From contig RKCM01000171.1 in the NCBI GenBank assembly GCA_014858325.1, positions 1-5,182 on the forward strand: DNA of 5,182 nucleotides, written 5' to 3'. A program made the position numbers and the translations under genes. Shown here one piece after another: positions 4,951 to 5,182 of the stretch. The first letter of the stretch is position 1; every line of letters begins with the position of its first letter. The notes beneath the pieces are model-generated. The model was given only the letters and a program-made list of their open reading frames with translations. It was not told the origin of the DNA and did not search any database. Source of the stretch: Oscillospiraceae bacterium (GTDB lineage Bacteria; Bacillota; Clostridia; Oscillospirales; Ruminococcaceae).

Positions 4951-5182
4951 TTATGCAGCCTTCTTGGCGGTGTGCTTCTTGGTAGCGTAGAGGAAGAGGG
5001 CCAGCATTGCGATTGCGAAGACGACACCGATGGGATAAGCCACTGCGGTGTTGTAAGCCACCAGCTTACCATCCGCATAGGTGTTGATCATCTTGCCCAG
5101 GCACTCAGGTGCCAGCACGAAGTAGGTGCAGGACACAGCGCTCATGAAGGTAGCGGGCACAGCGGTGATCCAGTAGTTCTTC
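4951..5182 (-). CDS. cstA: C-terminal part of a CstA-family carbon starvation/pyruvate-peptide transporter (partial)
   Basis: Only the last 76 codons are in the window; the frame runs open through the right edge, so the 5' end is missing. The visible part starts KNYWITAVPATFMSAV and contains CTYFVLAPE, then a hydrophilic GKMINTYADGK loop, a second membrane helix (about AVAYPIGVVFAIAMLALFLY) and a basic tail rich in Lys and Ala. This matches the ending of CstA proteins, cytoplasmic-membrane carriers known in enteric bacteria for peptide and pyruvate uptake. The in-frame GTG at 5160 should not be taken as a start, because family-like sequence continues upstream of it. The gene ends at TAA (4953-4951) and is followed by its own terminator. 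The assignment rests on a short C-terminal stretch; substrate and regulation cannot be judged. Confidence 0.78.
   Translation of the reverse strand, partial: KNYWITAVPATFMSAVSCTYFVLAPECLGKMINTYADGKLVAYNTAVAYPIGVVFAIAMLALFLYATKKHTAKKAA

Overview
The window looks like ordinary chromosomal DNA from a GC-rich gut Firmicute, most likely of the Oscillospirales/Ruminococcaceae group (Faecalibacterium, Gemmiger or a relative). This rests on GC-rich codon use, AT-rich intergenic gaps with sigma-A type promoters, GGAGG-type ribosome binding sites, strong rho-independent terminators and the gene families present. No 16S rRNA is in view, so the taxonomy is inference.

Layout, left to right. (1) Positions 1-245 are a divergent promoter region. 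A near-consensus sigma-A promoter fires leftward into an untranslated leader whose gene lies beyond position 1, and a second promoter fires rightward. (2) 246-1022 (+) encodes a type III pantothenate kinase (CoaX) family protein with several altered active-site motifs. (3) 1034-1214 is a self-contained tRNA-Arg(CCG) unit with its own promoter, encoded CCA and terminator. (4) 1271-2704 (+) is a single-gene MATE efflux transporter unit with its own promoter. (5) 2701-2746 is a perfect 46-bp palindrome that terminates both convergent transcription units and contains both stop codons. (6) 2743-4794 (-) is a tight two-gene unit: an uncharacterised two-helix membrane protein followed 9 bp later by an aldo/keto reductase with a C-terminal 4Fe-4S ferredoxin-like domain. 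(7) 4868-4904 is a leftward terminator closing the last gene, whose 3' end (4951 to the right edge, -) encodes the C-terminus of a CstA-family carbon starvation/pyruvate-peptide transporter.

The genes do not form one pathway. Each rightward gene is an independent unit, while the leftward pair is probably co-transcribed and translationally coupled. There is no sign of a mobile element, CRISPR array, phage or defence system. The points most worth following are the degenerate active site of the CoaX homologue, the Shine-Dalgarno-sequestering hairpin in the leftward leader, the palindromic shared terminator, and the unknown membrane protein paired with the Fe-S aldo/keto reductase. I did not find a convincing new biological system here.
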